From Gemmatimonadota bacterium (GTDB lineage: Bacteria; Latescibacterota; UBA2968; UBA8231), in assembly GCA_009841115.1 (NCBI GenBank), contig VXML01000024.1:66249-130248 (forward strand): DNA of 64,000 bases. Direction: 5' to 3'. The notes under the pieces are model-generated. The model did not search any database. It was not told the origin of the DNA and saw only the letters and a program-made list of their open reading frames with translations. Both the position numbers and the translations under genes were made by a program. Position 1 is the stretch's first letter. Every line of letters starts with the position of its first letter. Shown here piece after piece: positions 46,042 to 54,709 of the stretch.

Positions 46042-47064
46042 ATGAAGATCAGACCTATCGCCTTAGTCACCGTGATCTTGGCGCTGGTCGCGAGCAACGG
46101 ATGTGGGCCGCAGACTGCTGAATCTCCCGAAACCAGCCCAGCGCCGCTGGCCGAGGAGGAGGTCCGGTTGGGGTTTCTGGTGAAAATGCCGGAGGAACTG
46201 TGGTTTCAGAACGAATGGAAATTCGCCCAGCAGTGCGCCGATCAGTACGGGTTTGAACTGATCAAAATCGGCGTTCCAGACGGGGAGAAACTCCTCGCGG
46301 CTATTGATGTCCTCGCGGCCAAGGGAGCACAGGGCTTTGTCGTTTGCACACCCGACGTACGGCTGGGTCCAGCCGTGCTGGCCAAAGCCGGCAGCCACAA
46401 CATGAAAGTGTTCACAGTAGATGATCAGTTCGTCGGTGCGGACGGCGAGTTCATGGACGTTCCTTACATGGGCATTTCAGCCGTGGAAATCGGTCGCCAA
46501 GTGGGACGAGAACTCCACAAGGAGTTCACCAACCGCGGCTGGCCGTTGGAGGAAACGGGTGCGCTCGGAATTACGTTCGACGAACTCGACACTGCGCGCG
46601 ACCGCACCGATGGGACGATCGAAACGCTGATCGAGGCTGGCTTCCCACGGGAGCGCATCTACTTGGGGGCGGAGAAAACCACCGACATTCCAGGAGCGTT
46701 CGATGCGGCTAACATCGTTCTGACCAAGTACCCAGCGATCAAACGCTGGCTGGTGTTCTCGCTTAATGACGAAGGGGTTCTCGGCGCGGTGCGCGCCTTG
46801 GAAGGGCGTGGGTTTGGTGCAGCGGAGACCATTGGTATTGGCATTGGTGCTGGTACAGGGCTGACCGAGTTTGAGAAGGAGGAACCGACGGGGTATTTCG
46901 CAACCTGCATGATCAGCCCCCGCCGTCATGGGTACGAGACGACGGAACTGCTCTACAAATGGGTTAAAGAGGGCGTCGCTCCGCCTGCTGACACGCGCAC
47001 GGCAGGCGTTATGGCCTACCGCGATGACTACAAAGAAGTCCAGATAAAGCTGGGTCTCGATTAG
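46042..47064 (+). CDS. araF: L-arabinose ABC transporter substrate-binding protein
   Basis: This 340-residue protein matches the arabinose-binding protein AraF closely along its length: RLGFLVKMPEELWFQNEWKF, IKIGVPDGEKLLAAID, KGFVVCTPD-type segment (here QGFVVCTPD), FTVDDQFVGADG, and ELDTARDRTDGTIETL with IPGAFDAAN. The signal peptide ends in a Cys (VASNGCG), so it may be a lipoprotein here. It binds L-arabinose or a related pentose or galactose. It is followed directly by the matching ATPase and permease. No arabinose catabolic genes (isomerase, kinase, epimerase) are next to it. Confidence 0.93.
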   Translation: MKIRPIALVTVILALVASNGCGPQTAESPETSPAPLAEEEVRLGFLVKMPEELWFQNEWKFAQQCADQYGFELIKIGVPDGEKLLAAIDVLAAKGAQGFVVCTPDVRLGPAVLAKAGSHNMKVFTVDDQFVGADGEFMDVPYMGISAVEIGRQVGRELHKEFTNRGWPLEETGALGITFDELDTARDRTDGTIETLIEAGFPRERIYLGAEKTTDIPGAFDAANIVLTKYPAIKRWLVFSLNDEGVLGAVRALEGRGFGAAETIGIGIGAGTGLTEFEKEEPTGYFATCMISPRRHGYETTELLYKWVKEGVAPPADTRTAGVMAYRDDYKEVQIKLGLD

Positions 47065-47073
47065 GTCTCGGTC

Positions 47074-48582
47074 TTGGAATCCTCGTCTCCCCCGGTAGTT
47101 GAGTTCCACGGCGTCTCAAAGACGTTTCCAGGAGTCCGCGCTTTAGAGGATGTCTCGTTTGCGGTCCGCCGAGGTGAAGTCCGCGCCCTGATCGGCGAGA
47201 ACGGGGCGGGAAAGTCCACGCTGCTGAAGATTTTGAGTGGCGTCCACCTGCCCGATGCTGGAAGCGTGGTTTTGGATGGGCGCGAACGAGTTTTTTATTC
47301 GACTGCGGAAGCCTTGGACGCCGGCGTCGCCGTCATCCATCAGGAACTCCAACTCGTCCCTGAAATGTCTGTGGCCGAAAACCTCTATCTCGGCCATCTC
47401 CCCTCAAGGCTAGGAGTCGTGGATCGCCAGCGTCTGCACGAAGCCGCGCATCGCGACTTGGAACGTTTGGGTGAAGCCATTGATCCCGCCGTCAAAGTCG
47501 GTCGCCTGCCCATCGCGCAACGGCAGATGGTCGAAATCGCCAAAGCCCTGACTCGCGGCGCACAGGTGTTGGCCTTAGACGAACCCACGAGCAGTCTTTC
47601 TGCCCGAGAAGTAGAACGCCTTTTTGCAACCGTGGCGGAACTCAAGCGCAACGGCTGTGCCGTGCTCTACGTCAGCCATCGCATGGACGAACTGTTTAGC
47701 GTGTGTGACTCTGCGACAGTCCTCCGGGATGGCCACCATGTTGAGACGTTTCTCGCCTTGGAAGGAGTCTCCCACGACCTGCTGGTCAACCGCATGGTCG
47801 GCCGCGATATCGAAGATGTTTTCGATTATCACTCCAGCACGCAGAAAGAGACTGCTTTAGAAGTTGTCGAGGTGGAGGGTGCGGGACTCTCAAGACCGGT
47901 CTCTTTCTCCGTCGCGAAAGGAGAGGTCGTCGGCCTATTTGGATTGATCGGCGCGGGCCGCAGCGAGTTGTTGCGCTTGGTGTTTGGCGCGGAACCCATG
48001 CAGGCTGGCGTGGTAAAAGTTTGCGATCGGCAAGTCCCGATCTCTTCCCCAAGCGATTCGATCCGCTCCGGCGTGGCCTTTTGCCCAGAAGACCGCAAAA
48101 AGGACGGCATTGTACCTACGGCGTCCGTGCTTGAGAACCTGAACTTGGTCGCCCGTGGTCGCATCGCCCGGCTGGGGCTTGTCGTCAACGATGCTTGGGA
48201 GAAACGCAACGCCCACGATCAGATTGAACGACTTGGGATTCGCACGCCGTCGGTGGCGCAGAAGATCGTCAACTTGTCTGGCGGAAATCAGCAAAAAACC
48301 ATTCTCGCACGGTGGCTGTCTGAGGACGTCAATGTGCTGCTGTTGGACGAGCCTACGCGCGGCGTAGATGTTGGTGCGAAGAGCGAGATCTACGCCATCA
48401 TCCGCGATCTGGCCGACCGTGGGGTGGGGGTGGTGTTGGCATCCAGCGATCTCCCGGAAGCCCTTGGCGTGGCGGATCGCCTGCTGGTGATGCGCGAAGG
48501 TGCTATCGTAGCTTCTATCGCCCGTGGCGAAGCCGATGAGGAAGAGGTCCTGCGATTGGCGCTACCGGCGTCTCCTGCTTGA
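47074..48582 (+). CDS. araG: L-arabinose ABC transporter ATP-binding protein
   Basis: This 502-residue protein is the normal length for AraG and has two fused ABC domains. The first has Walker A GENGAGKSTL and VLALDEPTSSLS. The second has a degenerate Walker A (GLIGAGRSEL), LSGGNQQKTIL and VLLLDEPTRGVD. The track start is a TTG ten bases after the araF stop; no strong ribosome-binding site is seen. It energises uptake through AraH. It is the only ABC ATPase in the window. Confidence 0.94.
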   Translation: MESSSPPVVEFHGVSKTFPGVRALEDVSFAVRRGEVRALIGENGAGKSTLLKILSGVHLPDAGSVVLDGRERVFYSTAEALDAGVAVIHQELQLVPEMSVAENLYLGHLPSRLGVVDRQRLHEAAHRDLERLGEAIDPAVKVGRLPIAQRQMVEIAKALTRGAQVLALDEPTSSLSAREVERLFATVAELKRNGCAVLYVSHRMDELFSVCDSATVLRDGHHVETFLALEGVSHDLLVNRMVGRDIEDVFDYHSSTQKETALEVVEVEGAGLSRPVSFSVAKGEVVGLFGLIGAGRSELLRLVFGAEPMQAGVVKVCDRQVPISSPSDSIRSGVAFCPEDRKKDGIVPTASVLENLNLVARGRIARLGLVVNDAWEKRNAHDQIERLGIRTPSVAQKIVNLSGGNQQKTILARWLSEDVNVLLLDEPTRGVDVGAKSEIYAIIRDLADRGVGVVLASSDLPEALGVADRLLVMREGAIVASIARGEADEEEVLRLALPASPA

Positions 48583-48606
48583 ACCTTGCTGACGGAGAAA
48601 AGAACG

Positions 48607-49575
48607 ATGACGAAATCCGCAAACTCGCCAACAGCTTCCCTCGGCGCGATGGCACTTCTCTGGGAGAAAGCTGGCATGCTGGTGGTTTTCGCTGTGCTGT
48701 TCGCGGCGTGCTCGCTGTTTGTCGAGGACTTTTTCTCGTGGGTAAACGTGAAGGGCTTGGCGTTAGCGGTGTCGCAGATCGGCATGGTTGGATGCACGAT
48801 GCTGTTCTGCTTGGCGTCGGGGGATTTCGATTTGTCAGTCGGATCGGTCGTGGCTTGCGCGGGCGTCGTAGCGGCGGTCGTGACTAATGCAATGGGCAGC
48901 GTCCTGTTGGGCATGTTGGCTGGCGTGTTGATCGGCGGTGCGGTCGGACTCTGCAACGGTGTCGTGATCTCGCGATTTCGCATTAATGCGCTGATTGCGA
49001 CGCTGGCGACAATGCAGATCGTACGCGGGTTGGGCTTCATCATCTCAGGTGGCCGGGCCGTCGGCGTCACCGATTCGGGATTCTTCGCCTTGGGGACGTC
49101 GTCGTTTTTGGGCGTTCCGACGCCGGTCTGGATTGCGCTGGTCTGCTTCGTGGTATTCGGACTTTTGCTCCAACGGACTACCTTTGGTCGCAATACCTTG
49201 GCCATTGGCGGCAACAAAGAGGCCGCCCGGCTCTCCGGTATCCCCGTCGCGCGGCTCAAGACGATCATCTTCAGCATCCAGGGTCTGATGGCTGGGTTTG
49301 CGGGGGTGGTCCTCGCCTCGCGCATGACTAGCGGACAGCCGAAGCCTCCTGAGATGTTCGAACTCCAAGTCATCTCGGCCTGCGTCTTGGGTGGTGTGTC
49401 TTTGACTGGTGGCGTGGGATCAATCGGCTGTGTCATAGCGGGTGTTCTCATCATGGGCGTAGTTGAGAACGCCTTAAACCTGCTCAATGTCCCGACGTTC
49501 TATCAAAACGTGGTTCGAGGCTTCATCCTATTGGTCGCCGTCATGCTCGATCAACTCAAAAACCGCGCACGGTAG
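48607..49575 (+). CDS. araH: L-arabinose ABC transporter permease
   Basis: The ATG at 48607, nine bases after GGAG, is preferred to the track start at 48586. The 322-residue protein matches AraH strongly: LWEKAGMLVVFAVLFAACSL, MLFCLASGDFDLSVGSVVA, INALIATLATMQIVRGLG, FGRNTLAIGGNKEAARL and VISACVLGGVSLTGGVG. It has about eight to ten helices. The close match to the gammaproteobacterial type in a lineage of this kind suggests transfer (inference). Confidence 0.94.
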   Translation: MTKSANSPTASLGAMALLWEKAGMLVVFAVLFAACSLFVEDFFSWVNVKGLALAVSQIGMVGCTMLFCLASGDFDLSVGSVVACAGVVAAVVTNAMGSVLLGMLAGVLIGGAVGLCNGVVISRFRINALIATLATMQIVRGLGFIISGGRAVGVTDSGFFALGTSSFLGVPTPVWIALVCFVVFGLLLQRTTFGRNTLAIGGNKEAARLSGIPVARLKTIIFSIQGLMAGFAGVVLASRMTSGQPKPPEMFELQVISACVLGGVSLTGGVGSIGCVIAGVLIMGVVENALNLLNVPTFYQNVVRGFILLVAVMLDQLKNRAR

Positions 49576-49729
49576 CTCTCCCGGCTGCCGCCGATGAGTT
49601 TGACCACTCGGCAGATTCGGAGGTATATTGCGGCCCATATTCCCGTTGGCATGTCCGGCGACTCACTTCCTTTTTTGAGTCCCCAAAGCTAAATCTGTAT
49701 CATCGCTAGATAACGACAAGGAGCGCTAA

Positions 49730-50881
49730 ATGGATAAAGTGCGAATCGGTATTATTGGCTTCGGCGGCATGGGTAGCAGCCACGCTACCTATCTTTCCCA
49801 AGGTCAAATTGCCGGTGCAGAACTCGCGGCTGTAGCTGACGTCGATCCGGCCCGGCTCGCGGGCGTGCAGGAAAAATATGGAGAGGGCGTGCAAGCGTTT
49901 GCTGGGGCCGACGCTCTGTTTGCGGCCCAATGCGTGGACGCTGTGATCGTCGCCACCCCCCACTACTTCCACCCCCCGCTGGTGATCCAGGCGCTCGAAA
50001 ACGGCCTGCACGCGATGAGCGAGAAGCCAGCCGGGGTTTATACGCGCCAAGTCCGCGAGATGAACGAGGCCGCAGCCAAAAGTGACCGGGTCTTTGGCAT
50101 GATGTTCAACCAGCGCGCGCGTGGCGAGCACCAGAAGCTGAAGTCCCTCGTCGAGTCTGGCGAACTGGGACCGATTCGGCGCACGATTTACATCATCAAC
50201 AACTGGTTCCGCGCCCAGAGCTACTACGATTCGGGCGGCTGGCGGGCGACTTGGTCCGGCGAAGGCGGCGGCGTGTTGGCCAATCAATGCCCGCACAACC
50301 TCGACCTATGGCAGTGGATCTGCGGAATGCCGCAGCGGGTGCGGGCCTTTTGCCGCTTTGGGCAATACCACGACATTGAGGTCGAAGATGACGTAACGGC
50401 CTATGTCGAATACGAGAACGGTGCTACGGGTGTTTTTATCACCTCTACGGGCGAGGCCCCAGGGACCAATCGGCTGGAGATTTCAGCGGACCGCGGCAAG
50501 GTGGTGTTGGAAGGTGGCAAAATCACCTTTTGGCGCACGACGGAGTCGGCGAGCAAGTTCCTCGTGGAGTGGCCGCATGGGTTTGGCAGCCCAGAGGTCT
50601 GGAAGTGCGAGATCCCGGGCGGCGGTGGCGAGGAGCACAAGGGGATTACCCAAAACTGGGTGCAGGCCATCCGCACGGGGTCACCGCTGTTGGCTGCGGG
50701 GACCGAGGGGATCAACGGCGTGGAGTTGTCCAACGCGATGTTGCTTTCGACGTGGACGGACGATTGGGTGCCTATTCCGGTGGATGAGGATTTGTACTAC
50801 GAGGAGTTGCAAAAGCGGGTGGCTACCTCCAAGGTAAAGGAGGAAAGCGGAAAGGTGATGGACGTGCAGGGGACGTTTTAA
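49730..50881 (+). CDS. Gfo/Idh/MocA-family oxidoreductase
   Basis: This 383-residue protein has the N-terminal Rossmann motif GIIGFGGMGSSHATYL and the characteristic SEKPAG signature at about residue 103. The C-terminal alpha/beta domain (GGVLANQCPHNLDLWQW with the catalytic His) binds the sugar. It should oxidise or reduce a sugar or inositol-type substrate with NAD(P). It leads a run of four sugar-related genes that follow araFGH. Confidence 0.92.
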   Translation: MDKVRIGIIGFGGMGSSHATYLSQGQIAGAELAAVADVDPARLAGVQEKYGEGVQAFAGADALFAAQCVDAVIVATPHYFHPPLVIQALENGLHAMSEKPAGVYTRQVREMNEAAAKSDRVFGMMFNQRARGEHQKLKSLVESGELGPIRRTIYIINNWFRAQSYYDSGGWRATWSGEGGGVLANQCPHNLDLWQWICGMPQRVRAFCRFGQYHDIEVEDDVTAYVEYENGATGVFITSTGEAPGTNRLEISADRGKVVLEGGKITFWRTTESASKFLVEWPHGFGSPEVWKCEIPGGGGEEHKGITQNWVQAIRTGSPLLAAGTEGINGVELSNAMLLSTWTDDWVPIPVDEDLYYEELQKRVATSKVKEESGKVMDVQGTF

Positions 50882-50942
50882 TACCAAGAGAGCGGCAGGG
50901 AGTTGTGCTCGCCGCTGGCTCGAATTTTGGAAGGAGGGAACC

Positions 50943-51728
50943 GTGAAACTTGCGTTGATGTCAGGAAATCTGCTGTCGTCGGCAGAGATGCGGTCCGAGG
51001 GATTCGAGGCGGTGCAGATGTTTTTCGGCGGGGGAGCGGACGGGGATGCGCGGGATCCGTCTGCGGAGGATATCGACAAAGCGCTACAGGCGGCCGACAT
51101 TGCGCTGGCGGCGATGACCTTGCACGTCGACCTAGTCGGGCCAAAGGGGATGGTCCGGGAGGATGTCACAAGGTTGATGCGCTGCGTGCAGAAGACCGCA
51201 GCACTCGAAGAGCGTTTCGGCGACAACCCGCGACCAGTGCTGGTGTGGCATCCGTCGGGATATCCAGAAGAGGACGTTGATGACCGGGCGGTGTTCGAGG
51301 GGCTATGCAACGGGCTGATGACGGCCTGCGCGACTGCGGAGCGGCTTGGCATTGTCATCGCGGTGGAAATGACGCGGGCGGGGAGTGTTGACGGAGCGGA
51401 GCGCTTTTGGCGATTGCAGGATCGGGTGGGATCCAAGGCGCTCAAGGTCTGCATGGACGCGGCGAACTTCGTGCCCGACCGCACTCCGCTGGTACGCGCA
51501 GTGCGGATGCTCGGCCCCGATATTGCAATCGCCCACGGCAAGGACGCGCGCTTTGCCGAAAACGGCGAGGTCGTTGACTACGGGCCGACGGGGTCGGGGT
51601 GCTTGGATTATCCAGTCTATATCGACGCGTTACAGGAGTGGGCGCAGGCGTCCTATTTCGTCTTAGAGTACTACAGAAATCGCGATGATCTGTTGAAGGC
51701 GCGCGATACTGTGCGGGCCTGTTTGTAG
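50943..51728 (+). CDS. Sugar phosphate isomerase/epimerase-like TIM-barrel protein
   Basis: This 261-residue protein starts at a GTG preceded by GGAGGG. It shows the AP endonuclease 2-type TIM barrel: TLHVDLVGPKGM, VLVWHPSGYPEED, VEMTRAGSV, KVCMDAANFV and IAIAHGKDARF. The acidic and His residues at barrel strand ends would bind a divalent metal. It should interconvert ketoses or inositol derivatives. Gene order after the Gfo/Idh/MocA enzyme suggests consecutive steps on one substrate. Confidence 0.85.
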   Translation: MKLALMSGNLLSSAEMRSEGFEAVQMFFGGGADGDARDPSAEDIDKALQAADIALAAMTLHVDLVGPKGMVREDVTRLMRCVQKTAALEERFGDNPRPVLVWHPSGYPEEDVDDRAVFEGLCNGLMTACATAERLGIVIAVEMTRAGSVDGAERFWRLQDRVGSKALKVCMDAANFVPDRTPLVRAVRMLGPDIAIAHGKDARFAENGEVVDYGPTGSGCLDYPVYIDALQEWAQASYFVLEYYRNRDDLLKARDTVRACL

Positions 51729-51763
51729 ATTTCAGCCTCTCTTAAAATTGCCGGACATATACT

Positions 51764-52834
51764 GTGAAAGAAATCGCTGTTACAAACTTCTATTCTTGGT
51801 CCATCTTCAGCCAAGAGCGTCAGATTGACTTCAACGGTCATCTGTGGGTGCGGGAAGAGGGCAATGTCCTGATTGATCCAGTGCCCATGACAGCGGCTGA
51901 CTTGGAGCAGTTCGACCAATTGGGCGGGGCCGCTTGGATCGTGCTGACCAATCGCGATCATGAGCGCGAAGCCGCTTTTTTCCAAGACCGCACTGGTGCT
52001 CGCATTGCCGCTCACCGCGCCGACGCCGACTCGTTTGATCAGCCACCGGACCGCCGGTTGGACGATGGCGAGGAGATCGTCCCTGGACTCCAGGTGGTGC
52101 ATTTGGCGCACGGCAAGAGTCCGGGGGAAATCGCCTTGTACTGGCCGGGTCTTAAGCTAGTCTTAGCGGGCGATCTGGTAGTCGGTGCGCCACTGGGCCG
52201 CATTACTTTGCTGCCGGACGCCAAGCTCGCCGATCCGCCACAAGCGGCCTTGGGCTTGCGCAAATTGTTGCAGCTCGATTTTGACGCTCTGTTGATGGGC
52301 GATGGGCACTCCGTTCTACACGACGCCCGCCGACTGTTGCTCGAATGTCTGGAGGAACGGACCGACATTTACATCAATAAGATCAATGTAGAGGATATTC
52401 CTTGGACGTCGGGGGGTGGACCTGCGGGCTACCGCTGGGAAATCAAGGATATCGACCCGCTCATCGGTGGCCAGCATCTGGGCTACTGCCTCTTCCGCCT
52501 GTCCGCTGGCCAGTCGATCTGTCCGCAGCACTTTCATCACTTTGAAGAGGAAATGTTCTACATCCTCGAAGGGGCCTGTACGCTGATCAGTCCCCAAGGT
52601 CCAGTGGCGGTAGAACAGGGTGACTTTATCGCCTTCCCACCCGGTCCCCGCAGCGCTCACAAGTTCACCAATCAAGGCCAGCAACCCTGTGTGCTCTTGG
52701 CCTTGAGCAATGTCCTGCCGCACGATTTGGCCCAATATCCCGATTCCGACAAAGTTAACATCCGTTCCTTAGACCGACAGCGCATTTTCCGCCGCGCCGA
52801 CGCGGTGGATTACTGGTCGGGTGAAACGGATTGA
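51764..52834 (+). CDS. MBL-fold and cupin fusion protein
   Basis: This 356-residue protein starts at a GTG. Residues about 1-200 are a metallo-beta-lactamase fold. The usual HxHxDH is reduced to TNRDHERE (the Asp-His remains, the first two His are missing). Later metal-site residues are present: HLAHGKSPG, LAGDLVVG and MGDGHSVLHD. The last 130 residues form a cupin (CPQHFHHFEEEMFYILEG, GDFIAFPPG) with an HxH plus Glu metal site. It lies in a sugar-metabolism cluster. It may be a metal-dependent hydrolase or an isomerase with an added cupin; the true reaction is unknown. Confidence 0.82.
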   Translation: MKEIAVTNFYSWSIFSQERQIDFNGHLWVREEGNVLIDPVPMTAADLEQFDQLGGAAWIVLTNRDHEREAAFFQDRTGARIAAHRADADSFDQPPDRRLDDGEEIVPGLQVVHLAHGKSPGEIALYWPGLKLVLAGDLVVGAPLGRITLLPDAKLADPPQAALGLRKLLQLDFDALLMGDGHSVLHDARRLLLECLEERTDIYINKINVEDIPWTSGGGPAGYRWEIKDIDPLIGGQHLGYCLFRLSAGQSICPQHFHHFEEEMFYILEGACTLISPQGPVAVEQGDFIAFPPGPRSAHKFTNQGQQPCVLLALSNVLPHDLAQYPDSDKVNIRSLDRQRIFRRADAVDYWSGETD

Positions 52835-52843
52835 GAGGGTAAT

Positions 52844-53587
52844 ATGAGCAACGTTTTGCGACTGAATCTGCGTTCCCAGTGCCTTGCACAAGACGATGGT
52901 GGCCACGCTATCTGGCAGGTGCAGACTAGTACTCAAGAATGGGCGGCGGATCAGACCGCGCTCTTGCTGTGCGACGTGTGGAACGGCCATTGGTGTCGCG
53001 GTGCGGTCGAGCGCCTCGACGCTATGATAGAGCGGATGGACGCAGTGGTCCGGGTGGTGCGTGCGGCTGGTGGCCTGATTGTCCACGCGCCTTCGGATAC
53101 CATGGATTTTTACGCCGATGCGCCAGCGCGTCAGCGCGCGATTGCGGCCTCTCAGGTTGCGCCGCCGCCCGACGCCGAGCGTCCAGATCCGCCCTTGCCG
53201 GTGGATGCCTCAGATCACGGGTCGGATACGGGCGAGACCGAGACCTACAAGGCTTGGGATCGGCAGCATTCGGGGATTGGGATCGACCAAGAGCGGGATA
53301 TTATTTCGGATAAGGGGACGGAGGTGTATAGCTATTTGCAGCACCAAGGGATTGCCCATCTACTGATTATGGGCGTCCATACCAATATGTGCGTTTTGCA
53401 TCGGACTTTTGCCATTAAGCAAATGGTGCGCTGGGGAGTGGATGTGGCATTGATCCGCGACTTGACTGACGCGATGTACAATCCGGCTATGCCGCCGTAT
53501 GTCAGCCACGACGCAGGTACGGGCTTGGTGGTCGAGTTTATCGAAAAATTTTGGTGTCCGAGCGTGGAGAGCAAAGATATTATATAA
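52844..53587 (+). CDS. Isochorismatase-family cysteine hydrolase
   Basis: This 247-residue protein has the Asp at LLLCDVWNGHW, a conserved GLIVHAPSDT strand and the nucleophile Cys in GVHTNMCVLHRTF. These match the cysteine hydrolase (isochorismatase-like) family, whose members hydrolyse amides or vinyl ethers. The middle is longer than usual and polar (PPPDAERPDPPLPVD). A TATAAT at 53583 overlaps the stop region and may be part of the promoter for the next gene. It is the last gene of the sugar-processing cluster. Confidence 0.86.
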   Translation: MSNVLRLNLRSQCLAQDDGGHAIWQVQTSTQEWAADQTALLLCDVWNGHWCRGAVERLDAMIERMDAVVRVVRAAGGLIVHAPSDTMDFYADAPARQRAIAASQVAPPPDAERPDPPLPVDASDHGSDTGETETYKAWDRQHSGIGIDQERDIISDKGTEVYSYLQHQGIAHLLIMGVHTNMCVLHRTFAIKQMVRWGVDVALIRDLTDAMYNPAMPPYVSHDAGTGLVVEFIEKFWCPSVESKDII

Positions 53588-53677
53588 TAATATCAGGGGT
53601 ACATCGCGCCCCATTAACCAAGGTCGCCTATGCACAGGCGATTCGCACCCAAAAGCAAACCCAAAGGAGGTGCTTTT

Positions 53678-54574
53678 ATGCGACTCATCAGTACGTTTTG
53701 CCTCATGCTGGCCCTTGTACTGGCCGGTACTGCCCATGCCCACATCGGCGAAAAGGTCTTTCTGATCTTCGAGATTCCGGACGCCGATTTGGGAGATATC
53801 GACCTCTTCGATGGGGATATCTCCGACTGGGAGGACGTGGTCGGCGATGCTTCGCTCACGCCTGAGGATTTTTTCGCTGATCCAACCGTCGGCGATGGTG
53901 CCCAGTACGATCCGGCCGATATGGACTATCGGGTTTGGCTGGGCTGGAACAACACCAACAATCGGCTCTACCTCGCAGCCGAGCGCACCGACAATGTGTA
54001 CATCAACGAGTACGCCGGCGGCGCGCCCGCCTCGGTGTGGCAGCACGATTCGGTCGAGTTCATGGTGGATGGCGACCATTCCGGTGGCCAGTACAATTTC
54101 GGCAACAGCGAAACCATGACCGACGAGGAAAAGGCGCTCAACCAGAACCGCCAGGCCCAGAAGTGGAACGCGATTTTCGATTCGCCTGACGGGCGATTTT
54201 TGGGCTATCCCGGCCGGGCCGATTGGCTCAACTCGCCGCCCTTGAGCGATGGCGGCGGCGCGTCGGTCGGCGAAGGGCCGACCACGTCGGTCCTCGAAAT
54301 CTACGTCACTCCCTATGACGATATCGTCTTCAGCGATCAGGCTGCCAGCGTGGCCACGGATCTAGAGGCCGGTAACATCATCGGCTTCCAGATCGCCATG
54401 CCCGACTTCGACGAAGCCCCCCAACAGTACCGGGGCTATCACACCCTCTCAGGCCAAGCGGCAACCTTCCGCTTTGCCGAGCGCTTCGTCGATGGCCAGC
54501 TAGTCGGTGCCGGCGACGCTACTGCGGTGGCCGACCGGTCGTGGGCGCGGATCAAGGCGAGTTTTAGCGAGTAG
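53678..54574 (+). CDS. Secreted CBM9-like protein, copy C
   Basis: The ATG at 53678 follows a near-consensus AAAGGAGG site, whereas the track begins at an upstream Met. The 298-residue protein has a signal peptide (LISTFCLMLALVLAGTAHA). It then has LFDGDISDWEDV, NRLYLAAERTDN, HDSVEFMVDGDHSGG and the ending SWARIKASFSE. It corresponds to copies A and B. It stands immediately before a sugar-binding/permease fusion gene, just as copy A stands before a binding-protein gene. The paired placement suggests it assists sugar capture (inference). Confidence 0.72.
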   Translation: MRLISTFCLMLALVLAGTAHAHIGEKVFLIFEIPDADLGDIDLFDGDISDWEDVVGDASLTPEDFFADPTVGDGAQYDPADMDYRVWLGWNNTNNRLYLAAERTDNVYINEYAGGAPASVWQHDSVEFMVDGDHSGGQYNFGNSETMTDEEKALNQNRQAQKWNAIFDSPDGRFLGYPGRADWLNSPPLSDGGGASVGEGPTTSVLEIYVTPYDDIVFSDQAASVATDLEAGNIIGFQIAMPDFDEAPQQYRGYHTLSGQAATFRFAERFVDGQLVGAGDATAVADRSWARIKASFSE

Positions 54575-54595
54575 GTTTTCTACTTCTTTTTACCG

Positions 54596-54638
54596 CCCTA
54601 TGCGAGAGAGGCAGCACTTCTCTCGCATAGGGTAATTT
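54596..54638 (+). terminator. Rho-independent terminator after copy C
   Basis: CCCTATGCGAGAGA (54596-54609) pairs perfectly with TCTCTCGCATAGGG (54619-54632) and is followed by TAATTTTA. This is a 14-bp stem with a nine-base loop. Confidence 0.85.
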
Positions 54639-54709
54639 TATCTTTGAAGCCAAGCCGTCTGGAAATTCTTGGTGTGCCTCAAGTGCGAGTGGACGGTTTC
54701 TAAGGGCCG

